From NCBI GenBank assembly GCA_022661535.1, contig JAKULF010000003.1, positions 5,642,001-5,706,000 on the forward strand: a stretch of 64,000 nt of DNA, given 5' to 3'. The translations under genes and the position numbers were made by a program. Below the pieces are notes generated by a model. That model was not told the origin of the DNA. It did no database searches and saw only the letters and a program-made list of their open reading frames with translations. Below, piece after piece: positions 23,477 to 36,362 of this stretch (its first letter is position 1; every line of letters begins with the position of its first letter). The stretch is from Eutypa lata (taxonomy: Eukaryota > Ascomycota > Sordariomycetes > Xylariales > Diatrypaceae).

Positions 23477-26245
23477 TCATAGATACTTCAGTGTAAAGGG
23501 GACTGTTTCGACGACACTCCAATCCTCTGTCTTGTCCGCGTCACCAAAGATCTTCAGCGCACTGGCAACCAACGTATATTGACCTTCATCCACAGCGCTC
23601 CCATCTGCCAGTCGTCCGCCAAAATTGAAAGTGTAGCCCGTTCGAGGGACGAAGTTCAGAGGAAGCTGAGGGAGCTGACCTACGCTCTTCATTCCGAGCC
23701 AGTCGTACGTCGGTAGGCTAGTGTTGCCCAACGGCACGACATCGATGTGCAGCTCCGTCGAGCCGATCGTGGGAAGTAGCAGGAGCTGAGGGAAGACCGC
23801 GGTTCCGGATGTGCCAGGACGGGGGATCGTGAAGATAGTGTTCGCCGCGACGGGGATGTTGAAATGGCTGTCAGTCGACGTCAGGAACACGCCTCCGGAA
23901 CCTCCGTTCTCGTTGAACCAAGGTCGAAGGACGGGGGTATCGTGCAGACTTCCCGCTACCCCGAGATACGGGATCGACAATGTATCGCCGTTCGTCCCGT
24001 TGAGCGTTATGTACCCGCCGTACACCGGAAGCAAGGTCGCGTTCAAGCCCGCACTCGATGGTGGCTCGGCCGTAAAAGCAACCTCGGCACTACCGCCCGC
24101 CGGTACGGTGATTTCGTCGGCCTCAAACGTGATCTCGGCATAGCCCTCTACGGTTGGGGGCGGGAAACGAGCCGCACTCAACGTCTCCAGTCCAAAAGAG
24201 TAAACCGTGACGGACTTCGCGTGGCCAAGAGTGAAGGTCACATCTTCAGTACCAGTATTCTCAAGGCTGAAGGAGTGGTTTCCGACAAAATGGTCACTAT
24301 CGTTGAAAGATATCGAACTCACGCTTGGGATGACCGTAGCGAAAGCGGCATCGTAGGCCTGGATCAAACCGGCACCTTGCTGGGCGACAGGAGCGAGCAG
24401 ATCGTAGGCCTTAGTCTCATCGTTCCACAGGTTCGGCTTGGAAGTCGCAGCAAGGATGTTCCGGAGGATCTTGGCGTCGAAGGTTCCTCGCTTCTCGGCC
24501 ACTAAGGCGAAGACGGCCGCAGCGAAGGGACACGCCATCGAAGTGCCGGGGTTCACGGCGTACTCGCCCTGTTCGAGCGGGAACGTCGACAGGATCCAAC
24601 CGCCCGGGGTAATAAACTGGGGCTTCACTTCGACTTCCCACGTCGGACCCCAGCTCGTGAAGGGGCTGGTGTAGCCGGCAGCTGGTCCGTTACTTAGATC
24701 CACGACGGCGAGGCGAGCTGAAGCGGCTTCTACCATGTTGAGTGTCACGTTTTCACCTGCACTGAGCGTTTCCACCCACTCAGCGCCTTGCTTCACCGTC
24801 ACGCTTCCGGTACCTAAGATGCCGTCTGTGTACACATACGGGGTCTCGATGTTCCTAGAAGATGTTAGAAATTGATGACCCCTATAGAATGGATATAGTA
24901 CAGTTGGGTGAACTTACTCGTTATCCGCCATATAGAACATGATATACTTTCCACCCTTAGCAGCTACATTCAGTGCTTGATCGTCATAGTAACACGCCGA
25001 AGCCTTCCTCAGCAGAGTGATTCTTGTCGACAAGTCAGGCGTATCGTCCGGCAAGGGCTCGCAAGCGTCGTCCTTGGCTGTGGTGTTATAGCTCGCGGCC
25101 CATAGAGGCAACGTCAGGTTTGTCTCGGCCAAACTTGGAACACCCTCTCTCCAGCCGAACTTAGTATCCGTCCCGTTGCTCGACCAAGACGCAGCAGTGA
25201 CGATGGTCGGGAGCACGGTGTTGTGAGCAGACCCGATACCAGCGACGCTCAGCCCGGAAGCAGGGCTCGCCGTAGTCCACACGCCCAGGTTCCCGGAGTT
25301 CCCCAGGGCGACCACAACCGGAACACCGGCATCGGCGATGCGGGAGGCGGCGACAGCCCACGGGTCGTTAGCCCAGCCCGAGTCGTCGCCAGCCGAGCAC
25401 GAGATGATGTCGCTGCCCTCCTCGTAGGCCTGGTTGAAGGCCGCGATGAGGATCTCGTTGGTGGTGTAGCCCGCGCAGCCGCTCACCTTGTACATCCCGA
25501 GGGTGACGTCGGGCGCGACGCCCGTGAAGCCGAGCTCGTTCGGCTGCGCCATCACGATCCCCGCCACGTGCGTCCCGTGGCCCTGGCAGCTATCGTAGGG
25601 GTCCGCATCCGGGGTCGGCGCGTCCGACCCCTCCGAGTAGTCGTCGCCCGTCAGGTCCCAACCGTACCCCACGAGGCAGCCCTCGCCGAAGCATCCCCCT
25701 AGCGCCGGGTGGTTGTAGTCGATTCCCGTGTCCACCACGCCGATGCGGATGCCCTTGCCCGTTAGGCCTTCGGCGCGGAGCTTGTCAACCTGGGCCATGA
25801 CGTGCGGGCTATACGTATCCTCGCCCTCTTCTGCTTCCTGCCGCCGCTGCTGCTGTATCGTAGTAGAACTGGTGGATGTGCTGTTCCGCCCCACGGATCG
25901 CGGCTCCGGCTTGGGGAACTGGATGCCCCGCACCGGCCAGATCTGCTTGACGTGGGCTTTGCCGTAGATCTGGTTAGCGACGACGTCGGGCTCGCTGGCG
26001 CTGGCATTGGATAGCCGGAACGACGCCCCCTTGAAGAGCCGGTAGTTCAGATCTACGCGGTGCTCCAGGGCCACGCCGTCCGCGCGCAGCTCGTCGTACA
26101 GCGAGTTGGCGTCGGCGCCTTCGTTGAACTCGACGATGTAGGCGCCGGGGACGATGGAGTCATCTTTCACCTCCACGGCAGCGGTGACGACGGAGGACGA
26201 GCTAAGGAGGCCCAGAAGGGCCAACCCGGATGTTGCGATCCTCAT
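23477..26245 (-). CDS. Secreted subtilisin-like serine protease (S8) with PA-like insert
   Basis: Exons 26245-24918 and 24854-23477 with a 63-nt intron give 901 residues. The order is: signal peptide (residues 1-22); I9-type propeptide (GAYIVEFNEGADANSLYDEL and the following 50 residues); a Ser/Gln-rich linker; then the S8 domain. The triad is Asp172 in GVVDTGIDYNHP, His223 in GHGTHVAG and Ser548 in GTSMACP, with oxyanion Asn316 in ALGNSG. Between Asn316 and Ser548 lies a long insert that looks like a PA domain (KGGKYIMFYMADNE through DGILGTG). After Ser548 come about 350 residues of beta-rich sequence resembling the Fn3-like domain of C5a-peptidase/Vpr-type subtilases. It is probably secreted or wall-bound and degrades extracellular protein. 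All catalytic residues are intact. Confidence 0.93.
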
Positions 26246-28366
26246 GGTGGTGGTGTTTGGCTGTCAGCGGGAACGCGAATGGTGATAACCGATGACGAGA
26301 GCAAGAGAACGAGCCATCTTGTTTGTTGTGGCGGCTAGACGAGGCTAATATATAGATACATAGCGAGCGAATTCTTTCTTCTCGAGTTTTGTTTTCTAAT
26401 AAGCGGCTCTGAAAATCCCAGGATCGCCAATACGAGCCATCGGCTGGGCGTCTTTCTCTTTGCGGCATTATGTCCATGTCATAACGGTTACAACGGGGCC
26501 TGGACGGGGGCAATCACCCGGACGAGCCGCCCCATTTGGGATAGTTGACATTATTTGCGGGGAATCGAGACGTCGGCTCATGCCGAGGGCTGCGATCTGA
26601 TTGCCGATATTATAATCTACCTGGAATACGAGCACGGACGTCGACGATAGTCAGTATTATCGCTCCAGTAAGAGATGTTCCGGGCTTTTCGGCGAAGGTT
26701 AAAAAAAGTGAAAAGAGTATAGTGATCTGACTATGTTCAGTTTGAGTTAGGGTCTTCAAGGGTACTGTTGATAACATAATTCGTATCTTTAGGCCCCTGT
26801 TATCTTATGATCATTGGGCTCATAACTAGTTGATATCAAGCTTAGTTTCCATGTCCTTACAGATTAAGCGCTTGTAAAAAAGAGTAATTATAGTCTGATT
26901 GTATGAATCTTTAACACAATTCTCGCATCGTTCGACCTTTTGCGTGGAATCATTTTTCGATACGGCTTGTGAGTTTAAGGGAATGGATGGGTCGTTGAAG
27001 ATCATGCCTTTGATTATGAAGCCGGCTGATTACTTAAGCTTGGGGACTAAATTCGATTACGTGATGCTACAATCCTACTTATTGATTGTATTAACCGTAC
27101 AAAAATAATACCATAGCAGGTACACATATTGTCATTATAGCTGAGAGTGTTCTCACTCGTAAGTTTATTAACATACTTCATAACCATCATGTAACGATTC
27201 TAGATATCGACACAGAATACGAGATTGAGAATGTGCTATCCCTAAAGTTGATCAGATACGAAAGGTAGTTCTAGTGCCGAATAGAACTCATAACCAACAG
27301 GGTGCTCAAAGACTAGGAATTACATGTCTCAGGAAGGAACCAACTGGCGTATGAACTTATGGTGATGATTCTATAGTTGTAAGAATGTAAGTTATTTATT
27401 ATAGAGTATCCGCGAAATAGTTACAGGGAGATAGTAATAGCTTAGCCCAATTCCGTCCCACGAGAGTCTCGAGTTCGAATGAGCTAGACTGTGTAACTAG
27501 AATAAAGCCTATAGGTCCCTTTGTTATTGCCATCATCTTTCAGCAGCACCACCCTTAATTGGTTCCTTTAAGTTACATTCAGGAACCAGCTGAAGTCAAA
27601 TAGGATTCATTATTAGAACACTGTCTATTTCCCCACAAAACATTACAGATTTATTAGTTCCGACCAAAATGTATTAGCTGTTAGCAACACTCCAACTCGA
27701 AGGATTTCTCAAGATACTCGGACCCAACATCGACGAGACCAAAGGAGTCTCCAGATAGCAACTAGCAATATCCTAACAGCCCCCGCTTTCCGACCAACTA
27801 CCGTACTTACGTAGAATCCATCAGATAAAATAATGCGGGATTGTAAACTTACTATGTTTACCCGCCCTCTAGCCAAGTCACAAGCGTCGTCTTTTCAGCT
27901 ATGGCGTTGGGCGCATGCGATAAGGCGCCTATAAACCACCCAGGATTCATGCGCAGCCAATAGGAGTAGCCCTGGCGCAACTGGGTATGCAGCCAAGCAT
28001 CTGAATCAGGGCAAGGGCTGAAGATGGCTTCTGCACAAGGCGGATTAGCTATCAGGAGTCAGGTCAGGCGTATTCGAGACTTGAGGGGGATTTTGGATCA
28101 TATCCCCCCAGGTCTCTCCATTGTCTACTTAGTTAGCAGATTAGTAGTTCAGATTCCTACATTTAATAGCATCGCATTGTTGGCAAAGTAGCAAAGTGGC
28201 ACGAATTTATTATTATAGTGTGACATGCAACTGTTATGTAAGTGATGATTCCATATTCAAACTATAATAGACATATGATAAGTTTAAGTCGCTAACTAGG
28301 TAATCAAGGGCGACGATACTCATACAAGTCGACATCATACCCGGGTTTGAAGGAGCGAACTCAGTT
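26246..28366. other. Intergenic, no gene seen
   Basis: About 2.1 kb. It starts with the subtilase promoter. The only open frames are short and unsupported (26545-26730, 26899-27108). Undetected 5' exons of the GRF protein could lie in the last few hundred bases. Confidence 0.45.
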
Positions 28367-29628
28367 ATGAGGGGAGAGACCGAAACCATATCGTTGGTTG
28401 CGTCTCCTACCCAAACAGTGGCTGAAGATTTAGGCGAGGATGGCATCATCGATCTAACAAGAGCATTGAGCTCTACGGCAGCACCATCTAGAACTCTAAC
28501 TCCGGCATTGGAAGACCCGGCTTGCCTCAGACGCCCTGTCGACCTGGAACTCTCATCAACCCCGGCATTCTCTGCAACGCTAGATGCGGAAACGCCCCGT
28601 CCCCCATCACCGGTACCGAAACAGAAACCATCCAGCGACGCCCAAGCCGAGTCGAGCATGACCGCGCAGCCGGCAACTCCACCGCGCAATAGCGATGCCG
28701 CCAACGGCAGCCGTTCACAAACCCCTTTAATACCAGCAAGCCGGAAGCGCCGCGCGGAAGAGGACGTGGACGATGAGCCAGTTGCCGTCAAGAAAGAAGA
28801 AGAGAACTCCCGTAGTAACGAGATATCCCTCACTCCACACCACAACCGCGCGGGTCGGGCTATCAAATTCGAAATCGAAATTGACGAAGACGGCGACAAC
28901 AGCAGCGATGATGACGTGATCGAGATTTCGCCGTTCAAACGCCTTAAAGGCCGCCAAGACATCCGCTCGTACTTCGAGACGGGCCCGTTCCGGCGTCGGC
29001 AGCGGAGCGAGTCGCCGTCTCCACTGCCGCCGCCGGAGCCGTTCTATCACCCGGACTTCCCGGAGCGGCCGCCGCTACGGTATGCAACACGCCTTCTACT
29101 TTATTCCGGCCCCCCCCCCTTCCCCTCTTCTCTCTTCGCACTAATGTTTCTTGGCTACTTCGAACCGTCAACGAGTATTTATACCCCTTAACATGTCCCA
29201 AACCCTTAACACCCGGCTCAGTCGTATCCAAATAAAAAGGAGAAAGAACTTACTAACCTCGACTTCAATTTAACCATACCAGCTGCCCAAACCGCAACCA
29301 AGACCACACCCTTAGAGCAGGCGTAGTGTGCGAGGCGGCACGGACGAATCGCAACATGGGGCGCGAGTATTACCGGTGCGCGGCATGTCCCGGGTTCGGA
29401 GGGTTCATCTGCTGGGCAGACGGGCGCGGTATACGGCCCGACAACCCGCGCTGCGACTGCGGGTACGCGGCGCGCGAGGACATCACAGGTGGGAGCTCCA
29501 AGCAGCCCGACACCCTCTGGTACAAGTGCGCGACGAACGCTTGCGGCTTCCGGCGCTACGACTGGGATGATCCGTTGGCGCCCGAGGAGGTCAACGCGCG
29601 GTGTGGGAGGGAGGTGTATCGGTTGTGA
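28367..29628 (+). CDS. Tandem GRF-type zinc-finger protein with SUMO-interaction-like motifs
   Basis: Exons 28367-29079 and 29283-29628 (intron GTATGC, TACTAAC branch, CCAG) give 352 residues. Residues 1-235 look disordered: Pro/Ser/Thr-rich, a basic RKRR patch, and an acidic stretch. Two hydrophobic-acidic motifs resemble SUMO-interacting motifs: IIDLT near 27-31, and VIEIS after an Asp run near 195. The C-terminus holds two zinc-ribbon units. The first, from Cys239, includes NMGREYYRCAAC and GFICWADGRG. The second has CDCGYAA, WYKCATNACGF and YDWDDP, with Cys295, 297, 320 and 325. GRF fingers bind single-stranded DNA in repair and topoisomerase proteins (APE2, NEIL3, TOP3A). Here no enzyme domain is attached, so an adaptor role in DNA repair is an inference only. 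The start codon is not certain. Confidence 0.68.
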
Positions 29629-31317
29629 GTGAGGGTTGGGGGAGTCGAGGGTGAAGGAGAGCTGGTGGGTGAAAGGGGTAAGTAGATAGCCAGGTTTGAG
29701 CGGTTTGTTGGTCGGTGAAAGAATGTGGCTTGGAATTTATTGATTCTATTGACCATAGCTATGACGTATCTTCTGTTCTATCTTATTCCCCGCCGGCATC
29801 TTGTCTAGCGGACGCATTCCCGTATCTCCTGTTTATCACATGCTATTATACTTTTCTACGTTACAATTTTCACATGAATACACCTCGTTCAACGTCTTGG
29901 AATTTGGATCATGCCGTGTTATTCACAACACTAGACCGTCTCTTCCGGATTTGAGTAGCCGGATAATCGCGTCGCTGACGTTGCTTCGCCCTGTCTTTGT
30001 GTTGCTGGAATGTATTTCCAATACTCCATCATTCATAAACTCTGATATAGCTGAGGATGGCACGCTGTGTTGGTGTTAGACCTATTGCTAAGTGACCATG
30101 ATAGGCGGAATAGGGCGAAATCGAGCGGCACTTGGTAAAACTGCAAACCTCAAGGGTCAACAGGATTGTAAATAAAGATAGGATCAACGCAATGAAACCA
30201 TACTTTATCTGAAAATACAAACTGCATTCCATCTATATACAAAGATGCGGCTCAGATTGGATGTTGGGAATAGCAAGAGCTACTATTGCCAAGATACGGT
30301 GTGGAGGTCCTAGCTACCCCCTTCAGCCCCCTTTTAGAACCACCCCCCCTCCTTTTCAATTCTCCAAGTATCTCTAGCATCAAAGAAGAAAAAACATTCT
30401 CTATCCTAAGAATGTGCTCATGATCCAACATAACACCCCATATCACGCCTTCACGTCTATATTAAGAGGGATAAGTTCACGGGCTGTACGGTCTAATTTT
30501 CCACCCATCATAACAGTTCACAATCAAACAACTAACCAGAGCTCTGAAGCTACAACAACTGTGATAGGCCACATCTGAATATAGTTTCATTGAAAGAATT
30601 TGATTGCATACTGTTGGGCTACTGTATCTCAGCTTAGTAACGTTCTAGCATTTTGTAGTTAATTGAAAAGGAAGATGTAGGCAGATACAATTGTCGAAGC
30701 TGAAATTTGAATATATGGTGCTACTTGCCATCATATATCCAAGATTTATGATCCCGATGTAGCTATAATCTTAGCACTACTCATGCTTAGTCGCAAAGAT
30801 TTTAGCTTTAAGGATTCGTCATCATCTTCCTAGTCATAGGCCCGTAGGAACAAATAATTGTAAGACCTATTCTCAAAGAACACACATAAGGTACAGTTAG
30901 TCGTGTTGTTTTTAGTTATGCCGTGTTAGGCCGAGCCATTTCGAACGTAGTCCGTTGGCAGTACTTACATTCAGACTGATGTACTCATGATGCGCCAGAA
31001 TCTAGATGTAACGTAGAGATGTTGCCTCGGCCAAAATTCAGCTCCTGGGAAGTCACCTAAACAAAGGCCTAGGAAGGAACTTTGTTACGTTGGTTGACTC
31101 GTCCAGAAAACGTGGTTTTGTAACTGCATATGTTATACAATAAGAGTTGCGTGAACCAGTTCGACTGGCTTCTCCTCACTAGGACAAAGAACTCACATTG
31201 AACTTTTGGAAGGCTCTATCATGACATATCCTAGTCTCTCTAGTATAAAGGGGTTCATCATGGACGACCTCAAAAAGGTATTGAGTAGACTTCCACCATA
31301 GGCAACAGTTTAGCAAC
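29629..31317. other. Intergenic, no gene seen
   Basis: About 1.7 kb between two genes read in the same direction. Open frames here are short (under 95 codons) and lack splice support. No RNA gene or repeat was recognised. Confidence 0.5.
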
Positions 31318-32711
31318 ATGAGTTCTTCAACCAACCCCCAAGAGCAGGGATCCCAAATAGAGGGATCCGATGACCCGCATCTGACTATAGGCGTGGAGAT
31401 TGAGGGTCTCATTCCCTTCCCGAATCAAATGCTGGATAAGGCAACATTTGTTATCAACGAAAATGATCTCACGGAAACGACAAAAAGGGCTTTGATTATC
31501 ATAGCGGAATATATCCAGGATCAGACCGGTATCGAGATCAAAAAGGTGGACTGCGAACATGCAGTTGGGGAAAACCACGTAAAGGAGGACAAGGCTGAAG
31601 GCGAATTCCTAGGCGAACGCGGTAAGGACAATATCTACCAGTTTTATAAAGACGCCTGGACTATGTGTGTAGATGAAAGTGTAATGAACCTGGGGCATCC
31701 TGGAGTTGGCGCCGTGGAGATTAGATCGAAAGTCTACCGCGATAGAGACAAGCTGAGAGAACACATGAAGAGAATTTTGTTTATCTTAACCGACAAATAC
31801 GGATTTATGGTCAAGGGTGGCAAAGACGACCGTCGCCCAGGCGTGCACGTTCACATCGGAAATACAAACAGTGGCGGAAACACACTGAATGGAGGCTTCG
31901 AAATACTCCATGTTAGGCGACTGTTAACGCTTGTATGGATTTACGAACCGGCAATTATGGCTCTCCACGCGACTTGGAAAGGAAACTATATCCGATACGG
32001 TTCCCTCTTACGACTGCACACCCATTTTGCACGGCTTTTAGGAATTGAATTACCTCCTTCATATGAACTATCAACTCGGTGGAGATGCTCGGAAAGTGAC
32101 TTCGAATTTGATGCGGAATCGGAAGAGGGAAAATTATTCCTAAAAGATTACGAAGATAACATACCGAAACGATGTCAACCCGGCGATGAAAAGGGACGCG
32201 AAACCCAGGATGAATACAATTCTAAACTAGTTGTAAAGTGGATTTGGGCTGCGAAAAGTATAGACTTATTGGCTTTGGGTTCCGCCAGCCAGTTCGGAGA
32301 ACGTCGGTCGGCACTCAACATTTGTAAGTTATGTCTTGTCGGAAACTCAAGCCATCTATATCACAAAATACACTTGATTAATACCAATACTAACTACAAA
32401 TTATAGTTAACCTTATAACCGAAGGGTTAAATATGGTACATGAGACACGGAAAACACCCATTGGTACTATCGAATTTCGCCATATGCAGGGATCGGCAAA
32501 CACTGACGATATCATGAATTGGGTTGATGTTGCCTATACATTGGTTTGGACCTCTTGGAAAGAGACGACCGAGCAATCTAAGAGCCGTGTAGATCGATCT
32601 TGGAACGACCTTAACAATTCTGATTTTCGAACCTTCCTCGAATCGTTAGGCCTAGGCCATCTGAACTTTAAGTCACAGGAACAACTGGACCTGGACACTG
32701 CCATTGACTAA
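31318..32711 (+). CDS. Amidoligase-family enzyme (glutamine-synthetase-like fold)
   Basis: Exons 31318-32323 and 32407-32711 (intron GTAAGT to TATAG) give 436 residues. The motifs match the Amidoligase_2 family: GVEIEG at residues 25-30; WTMCVDESV near 114-122; VEIRSK near 133-138; PGVHVHIG at 174-181; and near the C-terminus TIEFRHMQGSANTDDIMNWVDV, the arginine-bearing strand. Glu27, Glu29, Glu134, His177 and His179 are the likely metal/ATP ligands. The family uses an ATP-dependent glutamine-synthetase/GCS-like fold and is predicted to form amide or peptide bonds. Substrates of fungal members are unknown. There is no signal peptide and the catalytic motifs are intact. The neighbouring genes give no obvious partner. 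Codon use is more A/T-rich than in the flanking secreted enzymes. Confidence 0.85.
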
Positions 32712-33457
32712 GGACAATTCTTCAACAACGACAAGAAAGATTATAGTAAGAAGGGCCGAGACAGCGTGGCACGAAGTAGTAAGGGTATATCATTCTCTTT
32801 AACTGAAAGACACTAGAAGCAAGGAAGAGATGGGTTCTCCTTATTTTGGGCTCTTTATTCGGCGTTGATTCAAATCAGAGGCGTTCGTTGGTTTCCCCCC
32901 TTTTCACTTAGCCAATATGATGTCCTAGTTATAGCATCAGATGAGTTTATCCCAACTTCGCTGATAAAGGTTTAATTTTTGAAAGCTTTCTTTTCTTTTG
33001 CGACTACTCTTGAATTATCTTACGGTTAATATATGGATCCCACCAAGTGTTTAATAGGCATACCGTCGATTTAGAAAGGTAGAAAACGACATTCGTAGAA
33101 GCAATTGATGCTCAGGGGCGCTGTTAATGTTTTATACTTTATATAACATCTTATGAGTTATTTCGGCAATCACATCATGAGATAAGAGGCGCTAGAGGGA
33201 TGTAGGAGGATTCATTAAGTCAGGAAATAAACATCCCATATAGTCACTCAGGCAGGGCAGGCAGGCAGACGCACATTTGATTCGAAAAACAGCGGATACC
33301 AGATCTTATATATAGACAGAGGTCTGTCAAAAAAAAAGTATATACATCAGAAACTCAAAAACCTCCCAACCCAATCCTACACACCCCCTTTCTACGACCT
33401 AATAGTAACATAGGCGCAACACTCCATCTCGTCCCGTCCCGTCTCATCCCCGTCTTT
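32712..33457. other. Intergenic between convergent genes
   Basis: 3' flanks of the amidoligase and pectin lyase genes. A short GGCAGG-type imperfect repeat lies near 33249-33270. No gene was seen. Confidence 0.5.
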
Positions 33458-34711
33458 TCAAATAATGCCAAACCCAGCATTGCTAGGATCGACCTCGGAG
33501 GCCGCGCTAGCCGACGCGATGGTCTTGCCGGCGAAGTTGGTCAGGAAGTTGGTGGCGGTGCCGGAGAAGGCGCCCGAGTCGGTCAGGGTGTTGGCGACGC
33601 ACTCGCGGCCCAGAGACGCCGAGCACGCGCTCCCGTCGTCGGCCGTGAAGAGCTGGCCCTCGACGCCGTCCTCGACCGGCGTCGGCACCGACGCGAACAC
33701 GTTGCCCTCGGCCAGGACGTTGCCGCCCGCGCCGATCTCGAAGTTGTGCCCCGACGAGGGCCCGAAGTAGTTGTTCACGGCGTGGAGGAGGGTGTTGCCG
33801 CCGAGCTTGGGCTGTGGTGGTGTGTTAGTATTTTTGTTTTGGGTATACATGTTCGTGAAAAATAAAGGGAGGGGTTTTCATTAAAGTTGGGAAGGACTTA
33901 CCGAACGACCGCTCGTGTGGTGGATGTAGTTGCCCTTGAGAGTGACCATATCATTGGATCCGGTGAAGTACAGACCCCAGTAGTGGTTACCATCGCAAGT
34001 GGCCGACCAATCGGTCTCACCGTCAATCTCGCTGTTCGAGATAGTGACGCGGTTGGAGGCGTCCTCGCCAAGCACAATGTGCTGCCTGCCGATGCGGGAC
34101 GTCTTGACGTGGTCGATCCAGACCAGGTCGGCGCCGTTGATCGTGATCCCATCGCCGCCCCAGACGTACTGGGGGTTGATCTCGGTGATGTGGACGTTCT
34201 GGATGATGATGTTGCTCACGCCGCTGACCATGCGCAGGCCCTTCCCGTAGATCACGCCGGACGACCCGGTCCCCACCAGCGTCTTGTCCGACGCCACGGT
34301 GATGCCGAGCTCCCCCGCCGCGTCGTACGTGATGCTGTCGACGACCGGCGCGTCCGGCTGGTAGTTGGTGCACCAGTCGTCCTTGTTGATGGCGATCTGG
34401 CAGGCCGAGCCCGTGCCCCAGGGCGAGCACCCCGACGTCGTCGTCGTCCCCTCCGTGTTCCGGAAGTCGAACTCCCGGTCCAGCACGATGACCCGCGCCG
34501 ACGAGTCGCCCAGGTACGACACCAGCTCGTCGGTCGTGGTGGGCGTCACGGCCGCCGCCGCCCCGCCGCCCGTCACCGAGCCCGCGAAGCCCTCCGCTGA
34601 GCCCGTCACGGACGTCGCGCGGCGCTGGAGGGGCAGGGATCGGCTCGGTGCGGCGGCGCAGCCGAGGGTGTGGAGCAGCGCTGCTGCTGTGATGGAGGAG
34701 GTGAATCTCAT
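33458..34711 (-). CDS. Secreted pectin lyase, polysaccharide lyase family 1
   Basis: Exons 34711-33902 and 33811-33458 (90-nt intron) give 387 residues, the usual family length. The start [23 protein letters not shown] is a signal peptide followed by a possible propeptide ending LQRR. PL1 parallel-beta-helix landmarks are: [61 protein letters not shown]; and, across the intron, [22 protein letters not shown]. The pattern fits fungal pectin lyases (cleavage of methyl-esterified homogalacturonan by beta-elimination) better than calcium-dependent pectate lyases. Cysteines are placed for the conserved disulfides. With the GH43 enzyme it points to pectin-side-chain and backbone attack on plant walls. 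Confidence 0.93.
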
Positions 34712-36362
34712 GATGATGATGCTGATGATGGTAAGGATGATAAAAGTTTGTTTTGTATGTAAAACAAAAAGTGTATAGAGTACTAACTAGGTACTATCTT
34801 GGAAGAAACGAATGGAAAATACGGGGAAAAAACCGTAGATAGAGAGAGAAAAAAAAAGAATGTAAAAGGGTTGACTGATGTTGGTTTACAACGACCTATC
34901 CTTCTGTCATTCTTTTTTTCGGTCGAGCAGAGAGCGATAGCTGCTCATGTTATATGCACGTCTTGAGGGCTCAGGGGTTGTTTCTATGGGATGCCGGGGG
35001 CTCCACTGAACGCGTTTGCATGCTACATAACTACTACTATATACGTAGTATGTAGGCGGCTCGACTGAAACGCCCGGTCGACCCATCGTGACAGCTCGCT
35101 GGCATATTGCGCCGCGGTGGGTCAGTGGCACACTATGGATTGGGAAATTTTGAACCGGGCCTCCTGCCATCAAGCGAGCACACCCAATGGGATGATCTGC
35201 GTGATTCTACGATTCTATCTAAAACATCGTCAGCCTTGCGGACTATTTCTTTGCACGGCGCAGAGGGGTAGATGGAATTCCTCTTTCGGGCTGCCGCACC
35301 GCTCCGGGATGTGGGAATCGTTGGAGTCATTGCATTGGCCTCTGGGGTATCGGATCGACGACTTGACGATCGGAGCGCATGTGACGGGATTTCGCACAGC
35401 TTTTACCTAAATATAATTATTCCAGTTGTATAACTCGGTTGACAGTGACTGGTTGTTGGTGATCACGGATGTTTCTCGATTTCGACCACAACTACCAGCT
35501 GATTGGTGCTAAAATATAAAGGAGATCGTCCAGCTGGAGTAAGCCCGTGGATGAAACAGTTCCCACTAATTAAGTATCTTTCCCTAATCCTCAACAGTGA
35601 TGCATCGCCGGCACTAGTGGGGCTCGTACTATATATGCTACTTACCAGTCCACCTAGCCGCCTAGGTAGTTAATGGAATGCTGTGGCGCAAATGCTTAAT
35701 TATATTAAAAAAGGGATGCCTCGAAAGCTTATCTCAACTTGCGGTTCGATGGAGGACGGACGGAAGAGCGAGTAAGAAGTACGTGGTGTTACATCGAACA
35801 AAATTCATCCGAACTATATACATACTAGTTATCTAGTTTAGTACTAACTAGACGACTTCTATCGTGCATCCGTCGTTAGTTTGCAACAGAGAAATGGTCG
35901 AGGTTCAATGAACAACTTGACTTTTCGCCTCGAGTGTCTCAGGAAAGACAGCTTTCTGCATAGGCGAGCTTTATGGAGGAGAATAAGGCCCATGATAGAA
36001 CAAGACGACAACATGTGCTAAACACTACTTACATACGGATTGAATGTCTCGTTATGCTGCGACTACCTAATCCGTGTCGAAATAAACTACATCTGAATCC
36101 CCAGCTGGAATCGACCGCTCCCACTGAAGTACCAGGCCAATATAAACCTCCCCAGGGCCGATCATGATAGTGAGTATCCTCCCAAGTAACATGATGGATA
36201 GGAACAAAGCGAAGAACACTTGAATATAATAATACCATGATTAGGATCTTAACTGTACATTGGTGGATCAAGGTATGCGACGCAACTGGCTATGAAACAA
36301 TGAAGTAACCCTAGACTCCGGTATTGGTCTCTCATGATGAATTGAGACTGGTTATGGATAGC
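34712..36362. other. Intergenic, no gene seen
   Basis: Pectin lyase promoter followed by the V-ATPase D 3' flank. The longest open frame, 35117-35410, has no recognisable domain and no splice support. A TAGGTA-type motif lies near 35655-35672. Confidence 0.5.

Noticed and set aside
27471..27480. T-loop-like GAGTTCGAAT
   Set aside because: The flanking bases do not form a T-stem, and no matching D-arm or acceptor stem lies at the right distance.
28234..28962. 242-codon minus-strand frame over the GRF protein gene
   Set aside because: Its complement has a better coding context, with an intron that joins in frame to zinc-binding units.
33887..34600. 237-codon plus-strand open frame over the pectin lyase
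   Set aside because: Shadow of the lyase gene; no recognisable content.
35117..35410. 97-codon open frame between pectin lyase and VMA8
   Set aside because: No recognisable domain, composition unlike the neighbouring genes, and an overlapping antisense frame of similar quality.
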